Shown one piece after another: positions 35,390 to 47,006 of a stretch of 64,000 nucleotides of DNA. The position numbers were made by a program, and so were the translations under genes. Source of the DNA: Orobanche coerulescens (taxonomy: Eukaryota > Streptophyta > Magnoliopsida > Lamiales > Orobanchaceae). Below the pieces are notes generated by a model. The model made no database searches. It was not told where the DNA came from and was given only the letters and a program-made list of their open reading frames with translations. The stretch lies in assembly GCA_033398695.1 (NCBI GenBank), contig CM065801.1:107625170-107689169 (forward strand). The letters run 5' to 3'. Positions within the stretch are counted from its first letter, which is position 1, and each line of letters begins with the position of its first letter.

Positions 35390-38300
35390 TGTAATACCCG
35401 GTTGTGAATTCATTTATTATCATTCAGTAACTGTCACTCAGAAAATTTTTCACTCAGTAATAATCATTCATCATTCATATTGATAACTATGTTCACCATT
35501 CGGCGTATTTTGGGATCATCACCGTTGAGATCGAGCCGAGATTATTGTCATCATCATCATCATGTTTTGATTTTCGGTTTGAGAGGTAGCGCACGCTACA
35601 CATTGTAGTTAGCGCGCTAATGAGGTGCATGTAAGCACGCAATGATTGATACTAGCGCACGCTAGCGCAAGTGAGGCGCAGTCCCGGAAGGTACCGGGCT
35701 GATTTGGGAAATTCGTAGCGCACGCTACGAGTGGTAAGTAGCGACGCTAACTATGCGGGTAACGCACGCTAAGACTTGAGTAGCGCACGCCAGCGCGCTG
35801 CAATGCAGGGCGATGAGGTTCTGGACTCCAGGATTTTGGATATCAACTATCAGGTAGCGCACGCTAACATAAGGTTAACGTACGCTAAGGTCAGGCTATT
35901 AGCGCACGCTACCAAAGGTACTTAGCGCACGCTAACGATTCAGTCAGGGGGGTACTGGACTACCTGGTACACGCGTTAGCGCACGCTAACATCAGGAGTT
36001 AGCGCGCGCTAAACTGGGACAGTATATATAGGACAGTTTGGTCCAACGTTCGTCATTTCTTCATTTCTCAATCATTTCGGACGAGCTCGGGCGATTCAGA
36101 AAGGTCTTTTCGAGATACAATCATCTATCATCATCTTCAACCTTCTAAGTTGGATTAATCATCATCTAAATCAGTTTCATCACTCCAAATCAAGGTAATG
36201 ATTCTTGGATCTAGAATTTCGAGTCTTGGGTGTTTTGCCTTCGATCTCTTCGTGTTAAATCGATATTATGTTGGAATATGTTAGATATGGATTATCTATC
36301 TTGGATACATGTATTTCTACGGATTCATTGGTGTAATTTTCGGAATTTGTGAATAATTGAGGAATTGTTCAAGAACCCTTACGGGTTGACTTTGGAATTT
36401 TGGGGGTTTTCGACTAAATGTTGTTGAAATATCGTTCTAAGTATTCCTATTGGATTATTGATAGTATTCATGAGTTTTTGTGGGTTTGAATCATTCATTG
36501 GGAGTTGGTTTCGGATGTAATTGAGTTTTGGTTGTAAACAATTGGAGATTGTTTACAACGCGTTGTGTAAATGCCCCAATGAGTTTCGGGTATTGTTGTA
36601 TCGACTTTTGAGTTGGTTGTGATTATGCTTGATTCATGTATTAAGAGAATTGTTGGTTTTTGTGTTGTTTAAGGTTGTTCAAGCGGCCGGTAATTTCATT
36701 AAAGACGTTGATCGTGGAAGTACCTTCTCGCCTTCGGTTTGAGGCAAGTTTTATACTTGTACTGGTCAATGAGCTAATGTCATCATGTATGTGTATGAAT
36801 GTGTTGTATCATTCCGAGACTTAGTCTCTTCATGAATTCATTGATATCAAGAGATCGTTCGATACGATACCTTCCAATTTTGCCAAATGTTGATTGTTGT
36901 TCGTTAACGGCCGATTCAAGGCATTGTAGTACTCATTATTAATGTCATTGTCGATAGCCGGTTCGCGGTATCGATGTATCGATTGTTGTTAATATAGATG
37001 TCAATTTAAGACATCGTTCAGATCATTGTTATTCCTGTTTGGATCGTCATTAAAACTGTACAGGCCGATTAAAGGTATTGGCTTATTCATTTCTCACCTT
37101 CATCGTCGGTAACCGATTAAAGGTGCCGAGGCATCATTCGTATCATTGTCATCGATTGGCCGTTCTCAGGCAAATCTAAATGTTCAATCATTCACTGCAT
37201 CATTGTTATCGATTGACCTTTCTAAGGCAATCGATGTATTCACTCATTCATCGTGTCATTGTTATCGATTGACCTTTCTAAGGCAATCGATGTATTCACT
37301 CATTCATCGTGTCATTGTTATCGATTGACCTTTCTAAGGCAATCGATGTATTCACTCATTCATCGTGTCATTGTTATCGATTGACCTTTCTAAGGCAATC
37401 GATGTATTCACTCATTCATCGTGTCATTGTTATCGATTGACCTTTCTAAGGCAATCGAGGTATTCACTCATTCATCGTGTCATTGTTATCGATTGGCCGC
37501 TCTCAGGCAAATCGAAGTGTTCAATCATCCGCTGCATCATTGTTGTAGGTTGTCAGTTCTATGTCAATCGATTTGTTATTTTGGGTCTGTAAAGGACGGT
37601 GTATATACGTGTGTTACTTTCATAGTGTTGGCCGACTCAAGGCAGCACACTATCATTCATTGTGATACGGCCGTGCCGTGGCTTCGCCCTAAGTGTGATA
37701 CGGTGGATGCCGTGGCCGGCCCTCATTGTGATACGGCCGTGCCGTGGCTTCGGCCCTAATTGTGATACGGTGGATGCCGTGGCTTCGCCCTAAGTGTGAT
37801 ACGGTGGATGCCGTGGCTTCGGCCCTCATTGTGATACGGCTTCGTGCCGTGGCCGGCCCTCATTGATCTGACTTGTTACGACTTCAGTGTTTGTGATATT
37901 TGTTAATTTCATTGAACGGCTTGTAAGCCTTTATTATTGTCTGGTAATTTCATTGGAGCCTTCGGGCATTGTGATTCATAATTAATTCAGTCTGGTTTGG
38001 TTCATGTCTTGTAATTCATTGTGGTATTCGTGATTTTGATTCGCCGTCGGGCACTTATGTTCTAACACGTCGAGCAGTGTGATATGCCGTGGGCATAGTA
38101 TTTCACGAATGCTCGGTTCTTACCTTGGTTTGTGAGCATCTCGTATTATTATTATCATTGTACCATTTCATTACGCCTTTGGATGCATATCATGTTATAC
38201 ATGTATTTGATGTTCATTATCTGGATGGTGACCCGTGGGGGTGGAACATGTTTTCATGTTTTAGGTGCTTGCGAGGAGAGAGTTGAGACACAGAGGCATG

Positions 38301-38627
38301 ACGTTGGCAACGAGGCATTCGAGCGATACTAGTCCGAGTTGTTCATTGTTGGTCAGTCAGTTGGAGTGTACTCCGGCATCGTCAGTTGTTGTCATGTTGT
38401 ATTACCCGAACAAATGTTCGTGGATGTTGTTGTATTTCATTTTGGCCATGTAGGCCACCTTTGTCATTGAAATTCCTTATCGGAATATTGTGTCGGACAT
38501 CATGGTAAGGACTATGATTTTCCCTTGTTGTTCAAATTAATGTATTTTTAGTCATGTTCGCCTGGTGGATCTCCTGGCGTGGGGTCCACGGCACTGTAAT
38601 AACCCAATAGGATTTGGGGGTGTTACA
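35390..38627 (+). repeat. 3' LTR of element J
   Basis: The LTR is 3238 bp and matches 29206-32453. Palindrome array is at 35587-36015, TATA (AGTATATATAGG) at 36021-36032, 56-bp repeats at 37140-37560 and 36-bp repeats at 37660-37865. The hairpin CCCGTGGGGG is at about 38231-38242. It ends GGGGGTGTTACA at 38627. It differs from the 5' LTR mainly in the arrays. Confidence 0.94.
35587..36032 (+). promoter_or_regulatory. TAGCGCACGCTA array with TATA box, J 3' LTR
   Basis: The array parallels that at 29405-29842. It keeps CAG, CTG and CCTGG sequences (for example CAGTCAGGGGGGTACTGGAC) where the 5' LTR has shorter or changed versions. The palindromes themselves are mostly intact in both. Confidence 0.85.
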
Positions 38628-39069
38628 GACTACCTATTTTTGTGACGCCTACAAGTATCACTAATTAATTTCAAGTAACATATTTTGCTATAATGACAAT
38701 TGTCAAGTAAAACGTAACATTTTCTTTAAACATAAAATGTTGCTAATTATAATAGTATGAATAGTTGTTTTGTAATAACAATAGTAACATAAAATTTTAA
38801 TGTCCAACTCAAATACCAAGATCTATAACAGTAAAAATAAGATCCCAAACAGTAAACATAAGAGAAAATCTCAAACAACATTGCGGTCCAAATTACAAAA
38901 AAAGTAAGTTTTCATCTTAATGTCAATTAACTCCAAAATAAACCGAAAGTCTTTCATGTCACTTTTCTTATCTCGCATCTTCCACTTCAACCTATAATAA
39001 TAAACGAAAGAAAAAATTAATGATACTAAAATACTAAAAGAACAAGCAAACGATAATAATGAAAGATTG

Positions 39070-42000
39070 TTAGAAAAGACTTACCAAACACTTTGGCCAA
39101 GCAATGCTACCTCCTGTAGCTTGTCCAATAAATTTGACACTTCCAATTGACCTTATTAATGCATGATCATATTTAATTGGCACGGTAACTTTCACTTCAC
39201 ACCAATCAACACCCAATTCTTCATTCCCGACTAGCTTTGATGGATTTAAGCTTTGAACGGAACCTTTCGCAATATAATTTTGAGTAATCATGTCTTTCAA
39301 AAGAACCTTTGCTCCAACCTGGATCATACATTTCAAGAATGGAAAAACCCATTATAAATAACGAAAAAAAAAGTAATAATAGTGCTGAAAGCCCAGATAT
39401 TCCTTCAATCATATCTGGGCTTTTTGATATGGTCAGCAATATGTTAAATTAGAGAACAGGAGCATATGTTTACAGCCATACTGTTTTTCAGAATAGAAGA
39501 ACAAATTACCAACCATACACAGAAAAGCCCTGTTACGAGTAGCCCAGATAACACACTGTTTTTCAGTATGGCTGTAATTTAACATTTTGAAAATCCCAGA
39601 TAACACACTGACCATATCAAAAAGCCCAAATATTCCTTCAATCATGTAGAGTAAATCTAGAAACAAGGGGATTACAATACAGAACTCGAACGAAGCAAGA
39701 TGTACAGCAACTGCCACGTTCAAAACATGAATGGAAATGTTGTAACTCTACATGAAATCGCAGGCATACTGTACTCAGTGCAAGAGAGAACAACATTTCC
39801 ATTCTTGAAATTACAGCCATACTTGAAATCGCCTGATTCCATTCGGGCAGGAAAGTGTACTGGACTCGGTTAAATTACAGCCATACTTGAAATTACGGCC
39901 ATACTTGTAAAGTACAGTAGTTTAAAATCGCTGAATTATCGAGTCGATGCAAGGTATGCTGCGACAGGAGCATATGTTTGTGAAACGGCGGTATGCTGCG
40001 ACAGGAGCATATGTTAAATTACAGCCATACTGTTTTTCAGAATAGAAGAACAAATTACCAAACATACACAGAAACGACAATCTTTGACTGGAGCATTGTA
40101 TTATGAACAGGAGCATATGTATTATGAACAGGAGCATATATATTATGAACAGGAGCATTGTTTTAATAAGCTCCCAGTGAAACACAGCATATGTATTATG
40201 AACAGGAGCATTGTTTTAAAATACGAGAGGCATCCTGTTTTAAAATACGAGAGGTATCCTGTTTCAAATTAGTCCAAAATGACCTATTACATATTAATAT
40301 ATTCATGGTATTCTATATAACTTCCCGACAATACATCTAAATATATTCATGGTATTCCATATAACATGACATCCCATAATAGCTACTATAAGTACTATGT
40401 ACGTACCTGCAAGGGAATAGAACGGGTACTTGAGGGTTGAGCGAGGCAATTACTGAGTGCGCAAGGTTGATGGGGAAGATCCCTTTGTCAATCTTGAATG
40501 ATCATTTCCACTCGAGTCCACTTTGCTCAACAACATTTGAATTAACTTGTCCTTCTCTTCTAGTTGTATCGTCAATGCTTCTTTTTCCATGACAATGCGA
40601 TTGATATCATTATGGCCAAGTGAATGATCACCATATACCTGCTTCGTAGTTGTTCCGTAACCATACATGCGCACTCGTCCACCTTTATCTTCTCCAAGGA
40701 CTTGGGCATATATGTCATTTGGACCTTTGTCCTGTGCACCAGGTGGTAGTTGACTCTTTAATTGTCGCATTTTTTCCTATATACAAATTTACCGAAAAAA
40801 AAATCATTCGGGGTCATATATTTTGAAATGTTGTAGTAAGAAAAAAAATATTACAGAAGTACTAGAAAAGATTCACCAATGCATTTGTAACTTCCGGATT
40901 AGATGTATTCCCATCTCGAGAATAACATTTTGCAAAAATATCTGCTCGGCTCAGCTCCTTTATTCCTGCCTCCTTAACAGTTTCATCATCATCCTCATAT
41001 ATCCCAACATTAAGTGCAGCTTCTTCCTACAGCCAAAAACTTCTCTATTTTAATCATCACCCTTTAAGTTATAATTAGTTTTGAAAATGAAAAGTAGTTA
41101 CCTTAGCAGATTCATAAACTTGAGCAAAACTCTTTTTTCCAGTAATATGTTGCATTTTCTTCATTGATCTATTTTTTTTATTCTGCTCGCTAGTGTACTA
41201 TCGAGTTCAATCATACCAGAAGTTAGAGACAATAATAAAATGACTCTTTAACATAAAAATTATGAATCGCACCTTTGCGTTTTCACTGCACCAATGTTCA
41301 ACAAGAAATTTCCAATGTTCTTCCGTCACCCTCTCATCACGTGTATCAGGCCTCTTACGTAAGTTTTGTTCCAAACTTAAGTTTGGATTAAAATATAATT
41401 TTTTAATTCTACATTTGAAAATCCTCCAACTTCTAGCTAAAGCTTTCAAAACAATCTTTTCATATCCAGAAATAACAAAGCTCCCCTACAAAAATGTAAT
41501 AACCATGTAACGTTGGTAAATCACTACAATAATATATATCAATTCTATAAATTTATACCTTGATCATGCTCAACATTGTTTTTTGTTGGGGTCTGGTACC
41601 CTATGCCAATCTGGGTAATTAAGTGGAGCTACTTTCCCATTTCTTGCAATAGACCCCACAAATTCAACAAATTTGCTTTTATTAGGACCAATGGGTTTTC
41701 CATACCGATTGAATGAAACCTTCAGAGGCTGACTTTTGTTGTCAGAGCTTATGGCATAAATGTGAGGCATATAAGTAAATCCTCTAGTTTTATGTTGTTT
41801 ACAAGTGGCATCTACACATACAAGAAAAATAAGTTTTATAACAATATTGAAAGGGACAAATTATATCATGTGTATATGATGTAGTATCATGTGTAATATG
41901 ATGTAGTATACCTTGGGACTCAACATGATCTGTATTTGCTAACTTGTTAATATTTTCATCCACCCGGTTATCTACACCAAGAATGGACTGTTCGCTTCTT

Positions 42001-43187
42001 TTACTATTAATCACATTCCTAACACTCCGCCTTCTTGTTATTGCTCCAAGGTCCTCTAAATCAAGGTATGAAAACACAATTTAAGTAACAACAATCAACA
42101 TATACTAACTTAAAAAATGGACAACCAATACCTTCAGATTGTACATTCTGTGCATCATTTAAATCATCAACTTCATTTGTACTTTGCTTTCCCCTTTTGA
42201 GTGCTCCAAGGTTATCTGAATTACAAAATCCAAACTCTATATAACTAATAACTATCTGAATTACAAAATCCAAACTCTATATAACTAATAACAGTCAGTA
42301 AATATACATTAAGTTGGACAAGATGACACATCAATATCGCTACATTTTCTAATCTATTTCATACCTTGAGAATGTAAATTTTGCTCATCCATTGAACCAT
42401 TAATCGCTTTTGTACTTTGCCTTCCCCTTTTTGTTGCTCCAAGATTCTCTACATTATGAAATTCAAACACTATATAACTCAGAATAGTCAAGTAAATATA
42501 TAATAAGTTGAATAAGATGACAGATCAATACCGCTATGCTACATTTATAATCTATTTCATACCTTGCGAATGTATATTCTGGTCATCAATTAAATCATTA
42601 ATCGCTTTCGTACTTTGCTTTCCCATTGTCATTGCTCGAAGGGTCTCGAAATCGATTAAATCATCAATATTTGGAGCACTTTGTTGGCCACTACCTAATG
42701 TGTATTTTCCGCGACTATGGATAAAATTTGCACTTTTCTGTCCTTGCTTTATTACTACAATTAAACAACTCGATTAATGGGAAAACTTATTTTTTCAGCC
42801 AATATAATAAATGTAAAGTTACTAAAAATACATGGACACAATATGTATACAGATATGTACCTGGAGGGTCGAGATACTGCTCATTGGCATTCTGATCTTT
42901 ACTTTTTAGAAGATAATCTGGAATACTAGTAAATCTTGGTCCCCGTTTCAGACACACAACATTATCTATTAAGAATGTAAAAGACCGACCAAAGAATTAC
43001 AGTAAAGATTAAGAAATATAAACAAGACATATATGTATATGTACTGTAACGAACCTCGACGACCATCATGTTTCTTACTGAGATCCCCATCTGTATTTGT
43101 ATCACTCCAGCTGTCACCATCGTCTAAGGGTAAATGCAACCTTCTCTGGCCACTATTAGAAAAATTACTTCTTTGCCCTCTCGCCAT
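39070..43187 (-). CDS. K TNPA-like transposase (Transposase_24-type), multi-exon
   Basis: A probable start at 43187 gives MARGQRSNFSNSGQRRLHLP. Later exon pieces on the minus strand are 41912-42055, 42132-42215, 42365-42448 and 42563-42720 (repeated short exons), 41570-41770 (VSFNRYGKPIGPNKSKFVEF, typical of the Ptta/En/Spm transposase_24 family), 41207-41449 (RVTEEHWKFLVEHWCSENAK), 40450-40770 (coiled-coil-like MEKEALTIQLEEKDKLIQML) and 39070-39336 (IGSVKFIGQATGGSIAWPKC, a C-terminal domain common in these proteins). TNPA-type proteins bind subterminal repeats and help TNP2. Exon limits are inferred from GT/AG sites and are approximate; nothing was confirmed by transcript data. Confidence 0.78.
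39388..40262. repeat. Intronic repeat cluster with perfect 13-bp hairpin
   Basis: AAAGCCCAGATAT (39388-39400) and its exact reverse complement (39411-39423) form a stem with a 10-base loop. A module containing GGAGCATATGTT and TGTTTTTCAGAATAGAAGAA occurs twice (about 39453-39525 and 39966-40075). At 40093-40160 a 20-21 bp unit with ATTATGAACAGGAGCAT repeats three times and recurs near 40194. The stretch lies between the last two exons of the TNPA-like gene. Confidence 0.8.
41912..42720 (-). repeat. Tandemly duplicated short exons of the TNPA-like gene
   Basis: Two 84-bp exons (42132-42215 and 42365-42448) and the first part of a longer one (42563 onward) encode related 28-residue segments, each with a KRGKQST- or KRGRQST-like core followed by a DD/MD-x-QN motif. 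Each is bounded by plausible AG and GT sites, and intron pieces are repeated with them. The exon at 41912-42055 (144 bp) ends in a related segment. All lengths are multiples of three. Confidence 0.78.
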
Positions 43188-43410
43188 TGCTATAAGATCA
43201 TTCCTAGTAATAACGTGGCCCTTAACCCTTTTTCTGCAATTAAGAATCTTGGAAAAAAATATAATGAGGAGCAATATAAGTAAAAGTATATTTTCAATAA
43301 GGTAAATTTCACTAAAATTAAAAATCCAGAACTAGAACAATTAATTTCTCAAAAAACATAAGAAACTGATCAACTATCTCAAATAGAAAATAAGAACTCC
43401 TAATTGGACT

Positions 43411-46400
43411 CTATTCTTCTGCTAGAGTAGGAGGCACCCCTTCGCGAACCCAAAAAATGTCTGAAATCCCATCATTGGGTGGTTCGTTACATGGTGTGCT
43501 TTGAGCTATGATGTCGATATCACTTATTATTAAGTCATTTCCATCCTCAAATTTCTCTCGGTTTAGTTTTTACAACAACATGCCATCCTCTATCAGAAGG
43601 ATCCTCCACATAGAAAACTTGTTGTACTTGAGATGCAAGAACAAACGGCTCACTCTGACGCTTTATGTTTGTAAAATTCGCTAATGTGAACCCATCACTA
43701 TCTTGCTTTAATCTTCTACCCTTTGTGACCCAATCACACTCAAATAGTACAACTCTCTTTCCTTGGAGATAGTTTAACTCAATTATGCCTTTCACAATCC
43801 CATAATAGGTCAAATCAGAAGAGATGGGTCTTTTGTCTTTTTTGCTTGCAAAGCTAGTCGTTGCTGCACTAACCATCACTCCACAATTTTGAGTTTTTCT
43901 TTTTTCTCAACTTCCTGGTGTGAAATCGAAACCATTAGCAACAAACCCTTTAAATATTTGACCCACTGGAAGTGGCCCTCTCGCAAGGCATGCGATATCA
44001 CTTTGAATCATGTCATCGCATCATAATGATCAAGTCCTCGACACTGTGAAAAAATCATGTCAACAATATCGAAAACACATAACCAAAAAATAAAATACTT
44101 ACTAGGCTAGAGAACCATTTGGGAAAAGCACCTTTGTGAATTCGCCCGATCTCATGTTCGGGAACGACGCTTTTAAATCGATCATTGACTCATGATCACT
44201 GCACAACGTAAATATAATTGTCATGTGATGATTTAATGGATAAGGATTTTGTAGGTGAAAATTAGTCGCTTACTCTATTGTAGACTTAATTTCTTCACAA
44301 TTAAAAAGCACGTATCTATGTGCTTTTTCTAAGGTTTTATTGTCTAGAACCACTGGTTGTCCTGTGACAGAGGCCGACCACCATTGAGAAGATTTCCAGG
44401 CCATCATTATTTGTGTGATCTCTTTCCTCATTTCGACTAAGTCGATTACGCCTTGTTTCTACGTGATCATCAAAGTAAAGGGAACAAAATGATAAGCACT
44501 CCTCTGCTAAATAACCTTCGCAATTGACCCTTCAGTCGGCCTTTGTTGCGGACATAAGATTTAAGCGTGCTCAAGTACCTTTGACAATATAGAAAACAAA
44601 ATATATTACAAAGTATTATGTTCAAATCATAAAAGAGTTTGACAAAAATGAAAAGTTACCTCTCGGCGAATACATCCATCGATAGTGAACTGGACCTCCT
44701 AATTTTGCCTCGGTAACCAAATGCACGATTACATGAACAAGAATATCGAAAAATGCAGGAGGAAATATTTTTTCAAGCTCGCATAGTATTATTGATATAT
44801 CATTTTCCATTCTAACCAAATCACTGTGATGGAGTGTCTTGGAACACAATTCTTGAAAGTACTTGCACAAACGAATAATAGGTGAACGAACATAACTTGG
44901 TAACAGATTGTGTAGTGTTATAGGTAATAATTGTTGCATTAGTATATGACTGTCATGGCTCTTATTAATGGAAATCTTTTGAGGCTTTAGCTGCACACAT
45001 TTTGATATATTTGAGGCATATCCATCAGGCACTTTTATGTTTTTCAACACCATGCAAAATTGATGTTTCTCATTTTTATCCAATTCAAAACAAGACGCAG
45101 GTAACCATTCTCTACCATTGACATCTACGAAAGGATGAAGTTCGGGTCTTACACCTTTATCTTTCAAGTCTAGGCGTGCATTTTTGTTGTCCTTGGACTT
45201 ATCAGAGCTCAACAACGTGTATAAAATCTTATCACACACATTCTTCTCAATATGCATAACATCGAGATTGTGGCGTAATAAATTACTCTTCCAATATGGC
45301 AACTCAAAGAAAATACTCTTTTTCTTCCAGCCATAAGGCAAGCCTTGGGCACCTATTAGTTTCCCAAATTTATTTTCAATGTGTTTGACTTCATCAAACA
45401 CCTCCGAACTCGTAGGATAAGGAGGGGCTTCTCTATGCTCCTCTTTCCCGATAAATCAGCGTGTATCATTACGATAATGATGGTTACGAGGTAACAATAT
45501 TCGATGGCACATGTAGCAGTGCTTATGGGAGTTTTCAAATACTCGAGTTCGTGTTTTGAAGACACACCGGGCATGCATATTTTCCTTTAGTACTCCAACC
45601 CGACAAATTTGCAAGACCAGGAAGATCACTTATAGTCCACAATAATGCCGCATACATTTGAAAATTTTGCTTTCTTGAAGCATCGTATGTCTTAACACCT
45701 ACATCCCACAATTCCTTTAATTCAGCAATTAAAGGTTGCAAGTAGACATCAATGTTATTTCTGGTTCACTGGGACCGGTATAAGTGTCGACAACATACAA
45801 TATGACTTCTTCATGCACTCTCCAGGTGGTAAGTTATAAGGCATTAAAACAATTGGCCAAGTACTATGGTTAATCATCATGCTTCGAATGGACTAAATCC
45901 ATCCGAACAAGCCTAATCTTACATTTCGAGCATCCTTAGCGAAATTTGGATGATTGTAATCAAATGTCCGCTAAGCCGAGAGTCACTGGGTGTCTCATGA
46001 TACCATCATCTATGCGCTCATATGCATGCCATGCCATATTGGATGCAATTTTAGTTGTCATGAACAATCTTTGAAGCCTTGGCTTCAAAGGAAAATGCCA
46101 AAATGACTTGTTTGACACTTTGTTTTTCTTTTTTGTCTTCCAAGAGTTTTCAACGCTTGAAACATCACCTTCCAGAACTTTCCACCGAGACTCACCGCAA
46201 GTATCACAAAGTGTTTTGCTTTCATTTACACCCCAATATATCATGCAATCATTTATGCATGAGTCTATCTTTTGGTAATGAAGTCCTAAATCTCTCAATA
46301 TTTTTCTTGTTTCATAATAATTTTTTGGAAGTTGGACTCCATCTGGAAAAGATTCTCTAAGTAAATCTAGCATCATACAAAATGACCTATCACTCCACTG

Positions 46401-46901
46401 CCCAAGGCACTTTATTTGATGCATGCAAACAAGGAAAGAGAGTTTCGAGAACTTTTTGCATCCAGGATACAGTTCCTGTTCAGCGTCATTAAGAAGCCTA
46501 CAGAACTTTTCAGCTTCTTCATTTGGTCTCTCGCCCACGATATTAAAATTAAATTGCATATCGTTATCGTCACCAAACATAGGAAATTGATCATAAATCA
46601 ACTCACGCATATTATCAGACGTACCTGCACCACTGCTATATGCGTCAACTAAGGGCACCGTGTTCGAAATTCACTCACCATGGAACACCCATTTAGTATA
46701 GCCTTTCAGAAAACCTCTTGTAATTAGATGTGCTTTGACAATTTTTAGTTCTCTACATATGCCATTTTTACACTCTTTACAAGGACACAATATCAATCCA
46801 TCATTTGAATTCGAAAATGCAAAGTTCAAAAAGTATTGCACCCCTAGCTTGTAGGCATCCATTAACCTTGGTAATTCCATCCAACTCCTATCTGTATCCA
46901 T
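43411..46901 (-). pseudogene. K TNP2-like CACTA transposase
   Basis: Start at 46901 gives MDTDRSWMELPRLMDAYKLG with CPCKECKN and WVFHGE, the N-terminal Transpos_assoc-type zinc domain. Next, 45960-46658 carries the start of the transposase_21 core (CGESRW near its end). At 45740-45960 the frame shifts, but codons for the conserved SDGFSPF, the first catalytic Asp region, are present. Positions 45535-45741 contain CPVC. Positions 44622-45401 form the DUF4218 region (MHIEKNVCDKILYTLL, PSYVRSPIIRLCKYFQELCS). Positions 43547-43879 match DUF4216, ending WVREGVPPTLAEE before the stop at 43411-43413. The enzyme cuts the element ends. At least two frameshifts make this copy unlikely to work unless they are sequence errors or unrecognised introns. 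Confidence 0.88.
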
Positions 46902-46921
46902 ACTCTCGGACTGACAATAAC
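46885..46921 (-). other. Splice acceptor before the TNP2-like start
   Basis: In minus sense TTATTGTCAG (about 46911-46920) precedes TCCGAGAGT and the start codon at 46899-46901. Together with the GTAAGT donor at about 50684-50690 it suggests a 5' untranslated intron of about 3.8 kb. Inferred from sequence only. Confidence 0.5.
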
Positions 46922-47006
46922 ATATTAATTTAAAAATATAAACATTAAAGAAAGCAAATCAAGAGAGTTAGAAGGAGAAAAAAGCAGAGATGACAATCGT
47001 AGACAT

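Larger units (their letters stand above)
29206..38627 (+). mobile_element. Element J: non-autonomous gypsy, gag only, long LTRs
   Basis: J has two LTRs of about 3.24 kb, a primer site, gag, no pol, a purine tract, and a perfect 5-bp duplication GACTA at 29201-29205 and 38628-38632. Gag and the first bases of the LTR resemble those of elements A and E, suggesting that their enzymes could act on J. It inserted into the subterminal region of K. Large parts of the two LTRs are identical over hundreds of bases, so J is probably the youngest insertion here. Confidence 0.94.
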
